Of a stretch of DNA of 64,000 bases, positions 12,931 through 24,739 are shown piece by piece (positions within the stretch are counted from its first letter, which is position 1; every line of letters starts with the position of its first letter). This DNA is from Phellopilus nigrolimitatus (taxonomy: Eukaryota; Basidiomycota; Agaricomycetes; Hymenochaetales; Hymenochaetaceae), in the NCBI GenBank assembly GCA_021029095.1, contig JAJOHG010000009.1:682001-746000 (forward strand). The letters run 5' to 3'. A model generated the notes under the pieces. That model worked only from the letters and a program-made list of their open reading frames with translations. It was not told the DNA's origin and ran no database searches. The position numbers and the translations under genes were made by a program.

Positions 12931-14822
12931 CTAACTCTTCCCATACTTCTCCCAACCAATCTCCTCGATTTGTGAGGCTTTCACAAGCACCTCTTCCTCC
13001 TGCTTCTTCATGAACACATCCATGGACTCTAGGAGCGAGGGTACACTTGCGCTGAGGATTCGAATTGCTAGAAGGGCAGCATTTGTGCTGTTGTTGATCG
13101 CAACCGTCGCAACCGGAATGCCCCTCGGCATCTGCACAATGCTATGCAATGAGTCCACGCCGTCGAGGGTGCTCCCCTTTACAGGCACGCCGATGACCGG
13201 AAGGGGAGTCATCGCGGCGATCATGCCGGGGAGGTGGGCAGCACCGCCCGCACCCGCGATGATCACGCGTAGTCCGCGAGCGATCGCACTGCCAGCGTAT
13301 TGCGCCATGCGCGTAGGCGTGCGGTGTGCAGAGACGATAGTCAGCTCGTACGGAACGCGGAAGACATCGAGTACACGTGCGGCTGTGACCATTACGGGTA
13401 GGTCGCTATCTGAGCCCATGATGATGCCAACGAGCGGCTGCGCAGCAGATTTTCCGGAGCCTGATGCTGGAAGCGCGGGCGCATAGAGGTCCGTCGATTC
13501 TGGGGATGCGTCGGGAAGCGCCTGCAGGAGTACACGAAGATTCGTGCGTACGGCAGCGTCGGATTCGCCAACGAGCGTTATGTGTCCCATTTTGCGGCCC
13601 TTGCGGCAGTCGCGCTTGCCGTACAAGTGCACGGTTGCACCGGGAGTTTCAAGAGCAGCACGCGCAACACGTGTGATCTCTTCCATGGAGTCCGAGTATC
13701 CAAGGAGATTAAGCATCGCTGAGCTCTGCACTTTAAGAGCTGTCGAACCGAGCGGAAGAGAGAGGATGGCTCGCAAATGGTTTTCGTACTGAGAGGTGTA
13801 GCACGCTTCTATGGTGTAGTGGCCAGAATTGTGCGGGCGAGGAGCAATCTCGTTGACCAAAAGTGTGTCTGTAGAAGTCGTAAGAGAAGACGAGCTGGAA
13901 ACCAAGTGGAAAAACCCACCATCTTTTAAGAGGAACATTTCTACTCCAAAAACTCCTGCACCAGAGAACGTCCTGACCGCATTTTCTGCAAGCTTACGAG
14001 CCCGGACTGCAACGTCCGGATTCATATGATGCAGGGGAGCAAAAACGAGATGGCAAATATTGTCTTTGTGCACTGTCTCGACAACAGGATAGGAGCGAAC
14101 GTCACCAGTAGTGGTACGAACGACCATGACCGCGACCTCTTTCGCTAGTGATACCATGCGTTCAGCATATAGTGGTCTAGAGCCTAACGCGGCAATCGCT
14201 TCCTCGGTCCTCGAAAGATCCTTCAACACGAAATTCCCTCGTCCATCGTAAGCCATTGTACGACTCTTCAGCATCAGCGGCAGTCCCAGGCCGAGCGCAG
14301 CAGCTTCCACAGATGACACCGAAGATTCGACTTGAAGATAATCCGCGACAGGTATCCCGTGATCGAACAGGTGGTGCTTCTGTACGAGCTTGTTCTGTAT
14401 TATGCGGATTGTAGCTGGACTCGGGTGCACCTCGATCTTGGTACACTTCTCAATCTTCTCAAGCACCGTGACATCGACATGTTCAATCTCCACGGTGAGG
14501 ACATCCACCTTTGCTGCAAGTTCGCTGATCTTTGCCGGGTCGGAGAAGGAACCATCGACATGACCAAGATGCGGAGGCGACGAGACGATCTGTTTGGCTG
14601 GGGTGTGTTCTCCAACATCCAGAATGACGACATCAATATTCAGCAAGGATGCAGATGCTGCCAGCATCCGCCCAAGCTGGCCGCCACCTACGCATGCATA
14701 TTAAGCAAAGCTAGCGAAGATTAGTGCGAAACCTGTGAACGAAATCAGCGCTAAATTTTACGGTTAATCTCAGCAGAAATAAACCCACTCCCACCTAGTA
14801 TACCGACTTTTCGCTTGTCCAT
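12931..14822 (-). CDS. ADE2: phosphoribosylaminoimidazole carboxylase (fused PurK-PurE)
   Basis: Purine biosynthesis enzyme converting AIR to CAIR. Exon 1 (14795-14822) encodes MDKRKVGIL. An intron at 14688-14794 interrupts the glycine loop, and exon 2 (12931-14687) restores [10 protein letters not shown]. The N-terminal two thirds are the ATP-grasp PurK-like half, with [14 protein letters not shown] and [17 protein letters not shown]. The C-terminal third is the PurE-like half, with [23 protein letters not shown] and [10 protein letters not shown]. The joined model is 594 aa, the usual length for fungal Ade2. A short Ser/Thr-rich insertion ([15 protein letters not shown]) interrupts the ATP-grasp part just before [13 protein letters not shown]. 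That is probably a surface loop specific to this lineage. Confidence 0.95.
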
Positions 14823-15054
14823 TGCGCGAAATAAGGATTGTGCAAAAATCGGCAGGAAGTCGAGAGTCACTGTAGATAGGAGAGGTAATTTGCAGTCGTG
14901 GGAAATCAATCGGCTTTTGGACGCGCTGTTATTACTTGCTTACGCGCCTGGTGGCGCTCATGCCCCTGCTATCCACCAAAACGATTTCCCATCAACATGA
15001 TTCATTGTGTGAGCAGAATGAACTACTGCATCGTCAGCTTTCTAAGAACCATAC

Positions 15055-18040
15055 ATCAACATTGTTAGTCACTGACTGGTCTCAAACTTTGTAGCATGTC
15101 TGGCAATGTGTGTTATAAAATAGTCACGGGAAAAGGAACAAGTATGACCCAGATCATAAGCGCGCATACTATATTGAGAATGGATGAGACAGAGCATTCG
15201 AATACACGCGCATAAGGCCAATTTCAATAATCTATGATTGTTCTTGAGATCATTCCAATTTTCAGCTCCATGATGGAGGATTGTACATACAGCAAGAAAC
15301 GAGCTGTGAGCGGCCCACATCCTTGTTCTACAGCCAGGAGTCTACGGATACCAGGCCACTATAGAGTTACAGTACAGAGCAGTGATAGGGTACTCTTCAG
15401 AACAACTAGGTTCCTCCGCATCATTGTCAATATGGTGCTGGAGTGCTTCAGGGGAGTTGGCACGTTGTTGATGAGTTCGATCGTGTTCCACATGATAAAG
15501 AGGATTGGCGGGGTAGAGCGATAGAGCGGATGGGGAAGCTTTGGACGATGATGACAAGCTAATTTCCAGCTTTTGTCGTTCGTGACGGAAAGACAGATGA
15601 AGATTAAGCAGCGGACTTCAGTGACACAACGTAGCGCCTACCTGCGAACCTTCCATTTCCTCTGTTGGCCCATAATCCGTTCGCGCGCATGCTTGAGAGC
15701 CCTCCATCTCCAACGTGTTTCTAGAGTCGCGCATCTCCCCAGGATCAGACGTTTCGACAGCATTGCTCGCGAAATCCATAGTATCCATAGGAACTTGCCA
15801 GTGGTCATTTACTCCACCTTCTGCAACGACAGATCGAAGATTTAGAATCATCCGCGAGGAGAGCACCGAATGAAAGACCCGTGGCAACCTGCATGTAGGG
15901 TTTCGTTTACTTATAAAGTTAAGTCGCTCAAGATTACTCAGTACTCACACGATTAAGAGCTCGTAATAATTGCGCTGTAACATAGCATCAGAAGATTGTA
16001 TTTTGATATTTTGTAAAAAATAGAAAAGGGTGGTTCGTACAATTGCGCTACCCTTCAGTATTATCATAGTGATTGCCATCATTAAAGCTATGGGGCGAGG
16101 TTGAGCCATTTCAAACGTCTTCCGGACTGATGCTTCGTTAACATACCGAAAAACCCTAGAAAATACATCATTCCTGACATCGACAAATGCCTGCTTAGCC
16201 TCTTATACTTCAGATATGTACCGATCATGCTCACCGTCTCTATAGAATATCGTTAGAAGCGGGCCTGGTCGTACATCCTCGCGCCCTGATTTATCATCAG
16301 CTATCATTATCCGGAGAGAAGGTTTCCAAAGTGCAAACACTGTTTTACGCCCTTCCACAGTGTCAAGAGCACGGTCACTACGGATGATGTTTATTATATG
16401 CATCCGTTGAAGATTGGAAGAGAATATCATACCACATTGCAAAGACAAGAACACCGCGAATATGATAAATTCTCCGCTCACGTCTGTGGAAAGTACTAAG
16501 ATGCAAGGTATGATATTTGGAACGGTCGATCGTTGAACTTTTGAATGAGTCGGCGAGTGATTCTTTTCATACTCCTTAATGATTTCGGACTTACTTGTCG
16601 ATCCACTTGCGATTCTATTGTATGCAATGATGAAACAGACAAGGCCCACCTTCATCGTGGTAAAGAAGTGTTGATAAACAGTTATTCTCAAACGAAACTT
16701 AAAGTTGACGAATCATACTCACAAGTTTCAAAGAAAAAAGCGTAAAAAAGATGTATCGTGACCCTCCCCACAGCGCGTACGTGCGCAAGGACATGATAGC
16801 TGAAAAGAAGCCAGATGTAGATAAAAGTCAGGTGTTTGCATCGATGAAATAAGGGCGAATAGAACCTCCAGCGATAATAATACCACCACCAAACATGTCT
16901 TTCAAATGATGGTAATGAAATTTGTCTTATGAAATCGTCAGATTTCATTCAATTATGGCAAACTCACGCATGGAAACACTGAAAAATTTGTTGCAAAGCT
17001 AACAATTCTCTCTTGAGCTTTCCTTCCAGCTGATCATGATATCACGTACATACGTTTAGGCTCAGGTTTGAATGATGCAAATCTAATGATGGATGGATAA
17101 TGTTCGTTCGCATCTGATCAGATCTAAAGCTCGAAAGAAGCGCAAAATGACGCACAGACAAGCATGAAGGACGTGTCTATGAAAGCCGGGTATCTCGCGA
17201 CAAAGAAGAGAAGGTTTCCGGTATTCAGCTTTGATTTCCAAATAAGTTCGACCTTCAGATATGTCAAATTTAACAACTCTTGATGATAGTGATAAAGGCA
17301 GGACAGGAACCTCATCGCCGAACGTTATCAGATAATCGTACACCTGAAATTTCACAATGAGGTCCGAGCATCAACAAATATCATAATCTGAGCCAAACGA
17401 CTTACAAGTACCGCAACACTGGCAACTGTTGGGAGTTTTAAACCTGTAAATACCATTTATCCACTACAACGAGGAAAGAGAAAAATTCACTGTTTATATA
17501 CTGCGAACAAGTATACATCAGAGTTGAGCCAGAAATGTCACATTAAAAAGAATGTAAAATTACCTGAACGACACGGACGTGACGGATAAAATCGGAAATT
17601 GGTTCAGTCATATTTTGAGTTCACTGCTTTGGCCACTGGCAAGAGCGTGGAGGGTAGACAGACGCAGCTTGGAGGCTTGGAAGCTTGGACTTCCTTTATA
17701 GATGGGAGTGATGGGTTCCTCTCAGAGTCGTGGCATTTGATCATGAAATGAAATCTGATGTGCTCCTCAGCGGGTGGCCAGCGGTATTGAGGAAAATCTT
17801 TGTAAGTAAAAAAGCGGCCTAGTTTGAGTCCGTGTCACGCCAATGTATACTGCCCGCCCAAGTGAGAGTAAATAATAATGGATACAGCACTGAACAGCAG
17901 ATAGATATCCATATGAAGAGGATTATTTTGGAAAAGACATAACGCTTGCATCCACACGACGCCTTCGCAACTCCCATCTGTCAAATCAGGATCCTGGGAT
18001 CAGCTTCGGCGCTATGAAATGATCCTAGGATGAAGAGACT
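15055..18040 (-). repeat. DUF6533 segmental duplication, unit A
   Basis: One of three dispersed copies (A here, B at about 28.85-31.76 kb, C at about 41.65-44.68 kb) of a roughly 3-kb block. Shared sequence covers the whole DUF6533 gene, its promoter and several hundred bases downstream. A and B lie in the same orientation; C is inverted. The downstream edge in A and C is marked by CTGGTCTCAAACTTTGTAGC-like sequence. Boundaries were estimated by eye. Confidence 0.7.
15618..17611 (-). pseudogene. DUF6533 membrane protein, decayed copy A
   Basis: Multi-exon gene of the basidiomycete DUF6533 family, putative multi-pass membrane proteins of unknown function. The start at 17611 encodes MTEPISDFIRHVRVVQ. 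The signature exon YDYLITFGDE is followed by the exon VELIWKSKLNTGNLLFF. Later exons hold a Ser/Thr-rich loop, then the C-terminal SRMILNLRS block. Compared with copies B and C, one base is missing in the exon reading FMLVCAS. This throws the frame and gives an early TAG near 17133. The codon aligned with the Trp of the QTWAQM motif in copy C is TGA. I therefore call it a pseudogene; an unusual splice pattern is the alternative. Confidence 0.65.
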
Positions 18041-18412
18041 TTTTCAAGTAGATGAAGTTACATTCTAAGCATTTTGTACCTTGATTGGAAGCCCGGATTC
18101 AAGTGGAGAAGTCTTCGCCCTCCTTGAAAAAGAAATTGGTTCCCGCATACGTCATCACCATTGCCTATGGTATGCTATCAGCTCAATTTATACAAAAAAT
18201 AGGTATCAGACATATGCATCTTTATTCCATGCATCTAGAGCAAAGGTTTTGCACGATCAAACAATATTTGTAGCGGTCATTATGAGCAACACGGACGGGA
18301 ACCGCCTTCCTTTTAGTGGGGACGAAGACTTACCTGTATTACCGTATACAGCTGAATGGCTTCGAGTAGGCAAACATTCATATGAATGCTATATCATGGT
18401 GTTCGATTTTAC

Positions 18413-19080
18413 TCTTCGTGGCACTGGCAAAGACAACGAAAAAGTATACAAGTATATCGTTTAACCCGTAGTAAACGCCCTCCGTACATGCTGAATACGT
18501 ACACTCCGACTCCACCAAATACAGTCAAATAAAGTTCGCCACATCAAGCTCACATAAGCCATATATCTCAAACGTGCACTTCAATATACATGTACATGTA
18601 CATGTAGATAGCCTACCTCTGATTGCACCTGGTTTACCGCACACTCTTGGGCCGACTCTTTTCAAGCCTACTTCAGTGCTCTCTGCGGTGTTAATTGGTG
18701 ATCTCAATTGGAGTTCAGTATGTGCTACTCTTTCCCGATGAAGGACTTTTCGAGGCAATCGCTTTCAAGGCTTCGCAGCAACAGACAAGATATTTGCGCT
18801 CTTTTTACGCTTGACGACAACAACGAATCGGGAAGAGATGCGACCATCAGCGCGGACATTTCGCTCTTAGGCCGTCTCATGGTGTTGGATTTTCGTCTTC
18901 GTGGCGTTCGCGAAGACAACGAAAAAGTATCCAAGTATATCGTATAACCCGTAGTAAACGCGCGAGAGACGCTCGAGTGCGCATACATGCTGTTTATCAC
19001 TACGAAAATTATTCGAACTCCGACTACGCCAAACACAGTCAAATAAATCTCGCCACATCAAGCTCACATAAGCCTATAAT
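18413..19080. repeat. pair of direct repeats
   Basis: A segment at about 18413-18562 recurs at about 18887-19075 in the same orientation. Shared pieces include GACAACGAAAAAGTAT, AAGTATATCGT, AACCCGTAGTAAACGC and GCCACATCAAGCTCACATAA. Both copies end small open frames on the plus strand with similar last residues (DNEKVxKYIV), but no known domain is visible. The origin, solo transposon ends or a duplicated flank, is unclear. Confidence 0.6.
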
Positions 19081-20057
19081 TTCAACACATGGGCTCCGGC
19101 ACGGTGCGTAAATTTGATGTACGTATGTACCGTAAGGCCGTAAGGGCCATATAAAATACGTGCCGTGCCATATGTTGCCTCCAAACCTCGCAATACGTTT
19201 TAGTACGGTCCGTGCCCGTATACGGCACGGTGCGGAGGCCTACGCAGCGGCGGGTTGTTGCGATCTTCATGGCTTTGATGTTCAAAAGTTCAAACGTGAG
19301 AAGGACATGTTTATAATACCTTATTCTATCTCATTTATCCCCTATTCTAGCTTACTGTTTACAGGATATTCAAATCCCAGCAAACTCTTGACGGATGAGC
19401 CCTCATACTGTGCCTGAGATGTCCGGGTCCAGTGCATCACTGTATCGTATCTTGTCGGAAACAAATTTTCGCCCAGCAGCCAACGTTCGTGATGAAATCC
19501 GATTTCCTGATAGTAATAATAAAAGTGCTAATATATATCATCGGCTGAACTTTCGTGCAGGTAACGAGAAGTTTCGCATATAAAGCATAAGGAAACGCAG
19601 CAAAATACAAGGCCATGTTCGAAACGCTTGCCTCGGAAGCTCGAAAACAGGAAGGGGACAGAGTGAGGGGAATTTCCAACCCTAGAATCGAGTCCGTCTG
19701 CTAGAATTATCTTCAGTGAGGCGATCAAAGGAAAGAAGGACAACGTAAGACTTCTCCCGTGTCGTCCACTGTGAGACAACCTTTTGTTCTCGTCGCTTTC
19801 ATTTATCTCAATCGTGCGCTTCTGTCCGTTATCGACATATCTCAGTGGTACCTACGGATCCTAGCAAAACGTGACTCGAAGCAAAAGTCTGAGGTTTACA
19901 TGGCTTCTTAATCTAGTGCTCGGCATGGACATCCTGGGACCAGAATGTTGAGCACACAATTTTTGAATTTCTCGTGGCTGTTACATGTTCAGCATCTGCA
20001 TAGCATGCACTGAATACATGCTGCTTCATCCGAAGCCTGTCACCAAATCCCTACTGT
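19081..20057. other. intergenic stretch with short GC-rich repeats
   Basis: No supportable gene. The motif CGGCACGGTGCG occurs at about 19097-19108 and again at 19224-19235. Reverse-complement versions (CCGTGCC) lie between them. This is a pattern often left by small non-autonomous DNA transposons. The last 150 nt before 20058 are the 3' flank of the DUF4139 gene and are shared with copy 2. Confidence 0.4.
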
Positions 20058-22136
20058 CTATGCCACAGAAGCTTCGTTCACCCATTCAGTATCTGATGGC
20101 GCACTGACTTCCCAAACCAAGCTGACATCGACTGTCGCCCCGGGCTCGATATCGCACACCCATTCCAACAGTCCCTGAGCACTCTCAGCACTAGACTCAT
20201 CTTGAGATACTTTAGCTTCTCCAACATCATCTCCACCGCGCTGCACCCAACGAGCCGCTACGCCATTCTGCAACGTGACGGCCTTTCCTTTCCCTCCGGC
20301 GGACAGGCCTTTTGGCTCGAGAACGTTCACCTTTAACTTCGCATCGCGCGAAACATGAACGCGGTCTTTGATGAGAAGACGCGGAAGCCTAGTAAGACGG
20401 TTGTTCTTGACTGTAATCGCCTGCTCGAAGGTCACGGTTTTCATCTTCGTAGTCAAGACAGTCCCTCCCGTCGTCTTCGTCTTCTTCGACTGAGGATGGT
20501 AGGTGATGCGAACCGCTGGATCGACACCAAGAGAGCAAGAGAAGCTCTCCTGCGGACTTACGTGCTGCATTGTAGCAATGAGTCTTGTGTAGCAAAAGAA
20601 GACAGTTCGCACTCGGAAGAACTTACCGATATCGACGACTTTGCAACGAAGCTCCCGTTCAAAAATATGTTTGCTTGTCCTGGAAGCAAAACGTATTTCG
20701 TCGTGTTCTTGACTTTACAGCGCAAGAATACGCTCTGTACATCCTTAGGAACCGTGATCCACTCTAGGTCCGTCGACTCGAACTGCAATTCTGCGATAGA
20801 AACCTTGTGCGACTGTTGTTCGTTGTTGGACCCGCTCGGGATCGTGGACAGGCCGGTAATGGTGAATGTCGTGCTCACGGCGCCATCCGTCGCCTGTGAG
20901 TCGCGCCCACGGAAGAAACCGGGCGGTGGTGCATCGTCAACGTATTCACTTTTCACAGCAGCAGAACGGCTTCGCATGGTTGGCACTAGAGTTCGCATCG
21001 GAGGACTCGCGCTTCTACTTGGACTCCGGGCTCGGCGTCGGCGTCTCGGACTGTAGCTTCGACTTCGGCCTCTATCCTGCTCCTGGATGATCATCGGTTG
21101 TTGTGGGATTTGCGTTGGGACGGCCATTTGAGACATGAAAGAAGGCAGTCCGCTTCTTCTCGAGTGCGTCTGGACAATGGGTCTCTCGCGTTCGGAAATC
21201 CAGTTCGGTTGCAGAGACGGTATTACCGTGCCCTGGAGAGTCGCCGCCGTGCTCAGGGTGAGAGCAACATTTGTCCAGTCTTCGCCAGTCTTCTGCGCGA
21301 TAGACGCGCGATAGTGTAAACTGACATTGGAATCGCTCTTCGTGTCCGGAGCGATCAGAGCGCGGAGGTCGTACTGCGGTGACCACCATGCGTGCGAAAC
21401 AGCATACGTCAGCGAGAGCTCGACATTGCCGCCGCCTTCCGCCAGGACAACAATTGTGACTCTGACACCGCGACGGCGAAGACTGTCCTCGTCTGCATCA
21501 AGGTTCTTGCTTTTCTCCTGAATTTCTTTTTGCACTTGAACAAGATCGTCTTTCAATTTGGTAGCCCCCTCGTTGATCTTGCTTTTTCGTGCAGCATAAG
21601 CGTCGAGAAATGCCTCAAGATGCTCGGCGTCTGTGTCTTTACCAGTCAATGTCTTGGCGTATTCTCCCAGAAACTTGGACTGGTTATCGAGGATCGCGAT
21701 ATCGGCGGTAATCTTGGATCTGCGGGCTTCCAGGTCTGTAAGAACATCAACATATTTTTCATAATCGTACGGAGCCGCAGGATCTAAGGACACGTAAAAG
21801 CATATAAGTCTGGGGTACGAGAAAAATTCAAATATCAAAATGCTTACGGTAAACGACATCGAAAATCGTTGCATTGCCGATCCCGTCGACGCGTATGGAG
21901 CTTTCTTCCAAACATGTTGGGAGATTCTTTACTTCGACGCTATTTTGACCATCCTTGAGTTCTACCTTGAGCTTCCTCTTTACCTGCGCAAAATTGTAAC
22001 TTGCCTAAGAACGATGATCCGAAGAGATGAACCAAGAGTCACGCACCTCCGCCCGGTTTGTCTGGAAAAGCGTCACCGAGTCTACGGGACTTTTACTAGC
22101 ATCGCACTCGACGGAAAAAGAACCCGAGTCGACCAT
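20058..22136 (-). CDS. DUF4140/DUF4139 (mucoidy-inhibitor-like) protein, copy 1
   Basis: Four exons: 22047-22136, 21848-21983, 20627-21783 and 20058-20564, joined in frame to 629 aa. The N-terminus (SVTLFQTNRAEVKRKLKVEL) is the DUF4140 region. A long coiled coil follows, roughly residues 80-150 (DLEARRSKITADIAILDNQ and on). The DUF4139 region begins at VELSLTYAVSHAWWSPQYDL. Between about residues 270 and 330 is an Arg/Ser-dipeptide-rich linker (SRSYSPRRRRRARSPS) that is shorter in copy 2. The family's molecular role is not established. The C-terminal block (GLLEWVCDIEPGATVDVSLVWEVSAP) is a beta-rich domain ending the protein. The gene is duplicated at 58633-60672 on the other strand. Confidence 0.85.
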
Positions 22137-22203
22137 TTTGCTGGATGACAAGCTGTTGGAGGCGAGAAGCTTCGACTTTGCTAGCTAAAGGCTCGGAGTC
22201 GAC

Positions 22204-22215
22204 GGTTTATATATG
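22204..22215 (-). promoter_or_regulatory. TATA box of DUF4139 copy 1
   Basis: On the minus strand this reads CATATATAAACC, about 70 nt upstream of the ATG at 22136. The same 12-mer and about 60 nt of flanking sequence are kept upstream of copy 2, so the promoter was duplicated with the gene. Confidence 0.65.
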
Positions 22216-22219
22216 ATTC

Positions 22220-24739
22220 GCCTTGATTTGATTTAGTTGCGAACAGCGCTGGTAACTTCAGGCTCCACTGGGAATCCAAAGAAGGCTGTGTTCCATGTTG
22301 TCTGAAATAACCTGCTGTCGGTGATTCGAAAGAAAAACACAAGGAGAGCCTTAGAGGATTTGCTGTTCTGTATGTAAGTAAACAGCAGGTCGGACACTAT
22401 TTATACACCGGGCACGTCAATGATAAGGAACAACAAAGGGTTTCTGCATTCACGTACCTGGTGCATAAGTATCCATATCAATGGAAAGCTACAGTCACGA
22501 AGCAATAGGAAATCGAACAAAACCAAAATTGAGTTCGGAGCGCTCGCGACAGAAGTTTGAAAGCAAGGAAAAAGACAGAATGAGAGAATCCTGATATACG
22601 AGATTCTGCCTAATAATATGCATCAGTATAAGCGATCAAAGGGTAGAAAGACAAAGCAGACCTATCTTCTTCAGATTCATGGGTCCCACGGAGGAAGTCC
22701 ATGGTGGCATTAGGCAAGAGGTCGTGATGGGATCGGCGGATCGACAAAACGAAAATGGAATGAAAATAATGTTTTCTCACGGTCTGGTGACTACAATCGA
22801 ACTCCGTACCAATCGTGTTGCATGAACGGCGTGAGCCTTACATCGACACCTTTTTCACTTACTAGTAAATGAGGATTTGGACGAGCTCGCAATCGGAGGT
22901 CGTGTAGACCTGGTGACCAGCACTTCTGACTTGCCTCCTGACGCGCCTCCGCTCGAGTCGCTATAAACCCTCGTGCCAGATGCTCCATGCATTCGAACTC
23001 ACTGCCTCTCTGTTCTCTTTTTTTTTTTAAATACATCCACTGCCTCTTTACATTCGAGACACGAGGAACGAACGCCGGTGAGTGACCATCGATCCACGGA
23101 CCACAATAATAAAGCATTTCTATATCCAGCATGATCGACACCGATCGACACCGATCGACGCGAAGCGTCTCGACTAAAGCTTCACGCCCCGCAACGTACA
23201 TTGAATCCACTTCACGACAAACAGCACGGGCAGAAAATTCCTTCCCGTATTGCGCTGGAACTCGAAGCCGCAAGCCAGTTACCAGGCGATGGCCGCACTC
23301 AGTCTCTAACCCTTGCATTGTTGCCTTCCTTCTTTTCTCGCCTTTTCAGTACATGTAGTTTAACACACCTATAATCACCCAAGCTCATATCTACTATCAA
23401 AACCGCGCACATTTGCAATAAACTATCTTCTCCCTTGTCTCGTGTTATATCGCGCCATTCTGTACCAGCGTGTCACATGCAGATGATGTGCGTGTACATT
23501 TATATACATGTATAGTGTGTGTGTTGTCTGGTGTGCCGACCTCTGGAACCCAAAAGCATTGGAGCAGTTGTATTCCTCCTCCAGTCTGGGGTATCTATCA
23601 CAAAGATACTTATAACTCGAGGGCACGGCTGACCGGCGTTGCTGATTGTAGTTTTTTTTTCTGCTCTGCTATTGATCTCGTCAGACAGATCACATGCTCT
23701 GTCTGCAGCATAAGCACGAACGAGGACAAAGTCATGGAAAAGGCTCGTGAAAGATCTCTTGGTTTGAGCGTTGATGGGTCAATCGAGTCTGAGCAAACTG
23801 CTGTGGAAGTAGAGTAGACTTGGTGGATAAATTGAGTACAGATATCTAAGAATAAAAAGACAGCAGACAATCATAGACGGCAAGCCGGTTTCGGCGTACC
23901 ACACGAATTCTCCAGCATATCGTAGGTCATGCAGACTTTAGAAATCCGACGAGAATGAACCTCCCAGACCATAGTGGCAGAAGTCATTATACGGCCGAAC
24001 ATTGTTCAACTGCTACTTGCGCCAGCAATGCACTTGAGTTACTGCTTTTTCAAATTATTCGGTCTTCAGACGAGCTTATAAAATCTCGCAATGGCACAAG
24101 AAAGATCAATTAAATTACAATCAATAGCAATAGATACATGTTGGAATCGAGCATAACGGAATACAAAGAATTCTCGATAGGACGAATCAAAAAAAGAAAT
24201 AATGATACGAATCGGTCCAGCCTCGGTCAAAGTCATAAACAAGTTGTGTAGTCACAATCACAGTTCCGGAGAAAAAAAGATAGAAAAAGATAATACTCGT
24301 TGACGGTCCCTGATATCGCTTCCCATCGTCGTCCACCATTACGACCATCCCCTTTCCAGTGGCCTCCCTACGCACTATCACCTCGCGAATCAGAACATCC
24401 TCCAAGCCGTTCATCCTGGCTTTGAGGTTCACGACGCACACCGTTGTCACGGAGATCATCTCCTAAAGCATTTTGGCCATGACGTTCAGCGGGGTTGCGG
24501 TCATCATAGCGACTTTAATCGCTGGACGAGCCGTTGTCTCGACGTTCACCACGGCTGTGGTCCTCGCAGCAGCGGTAGCCGTTCGAAGGGCCTTGACCTC
24601 GACGATCATTACAGTCGCGTTCCTCGCAACGCCGACTATCACTTGAAGTTTCACTTCCAGGAGGTCCATGGTCATTCGAGCTGGGGCGTGGGCGCAGAAC
24701 ATTGTCGCCAATACGTCTGTCACATCCGTCAGGAACACG
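22220..24739. other. gene-poor interval
   Basis: I see no gene I can support. A 175-codon minus-strand frame at 22791-23318 has no recognisable domain and ordinary composition. A small tandem repeat of CGATCGACAC lies at about 23132-23160. A TG-rich patch is near 23510-23525. The segment 24187-24739 is the 3' flank of the hypothetical gene to its right. Parts near 22560-22680 weakly resemble 19650-19760 on the other side of the DUF4139 gene. Confidence 0.4.

Noticed and set aside
13010..13486. Plus-strand frame opposite ADE2
   Set aside because: Fully inside the PurE-like exon of ADE2, so a shadow.
22791..23318. 175-codon open frame on the minus strand
   Set aside because: No domain, no promoter or splice context, and unremarkable composition. 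A chance frame is likely.
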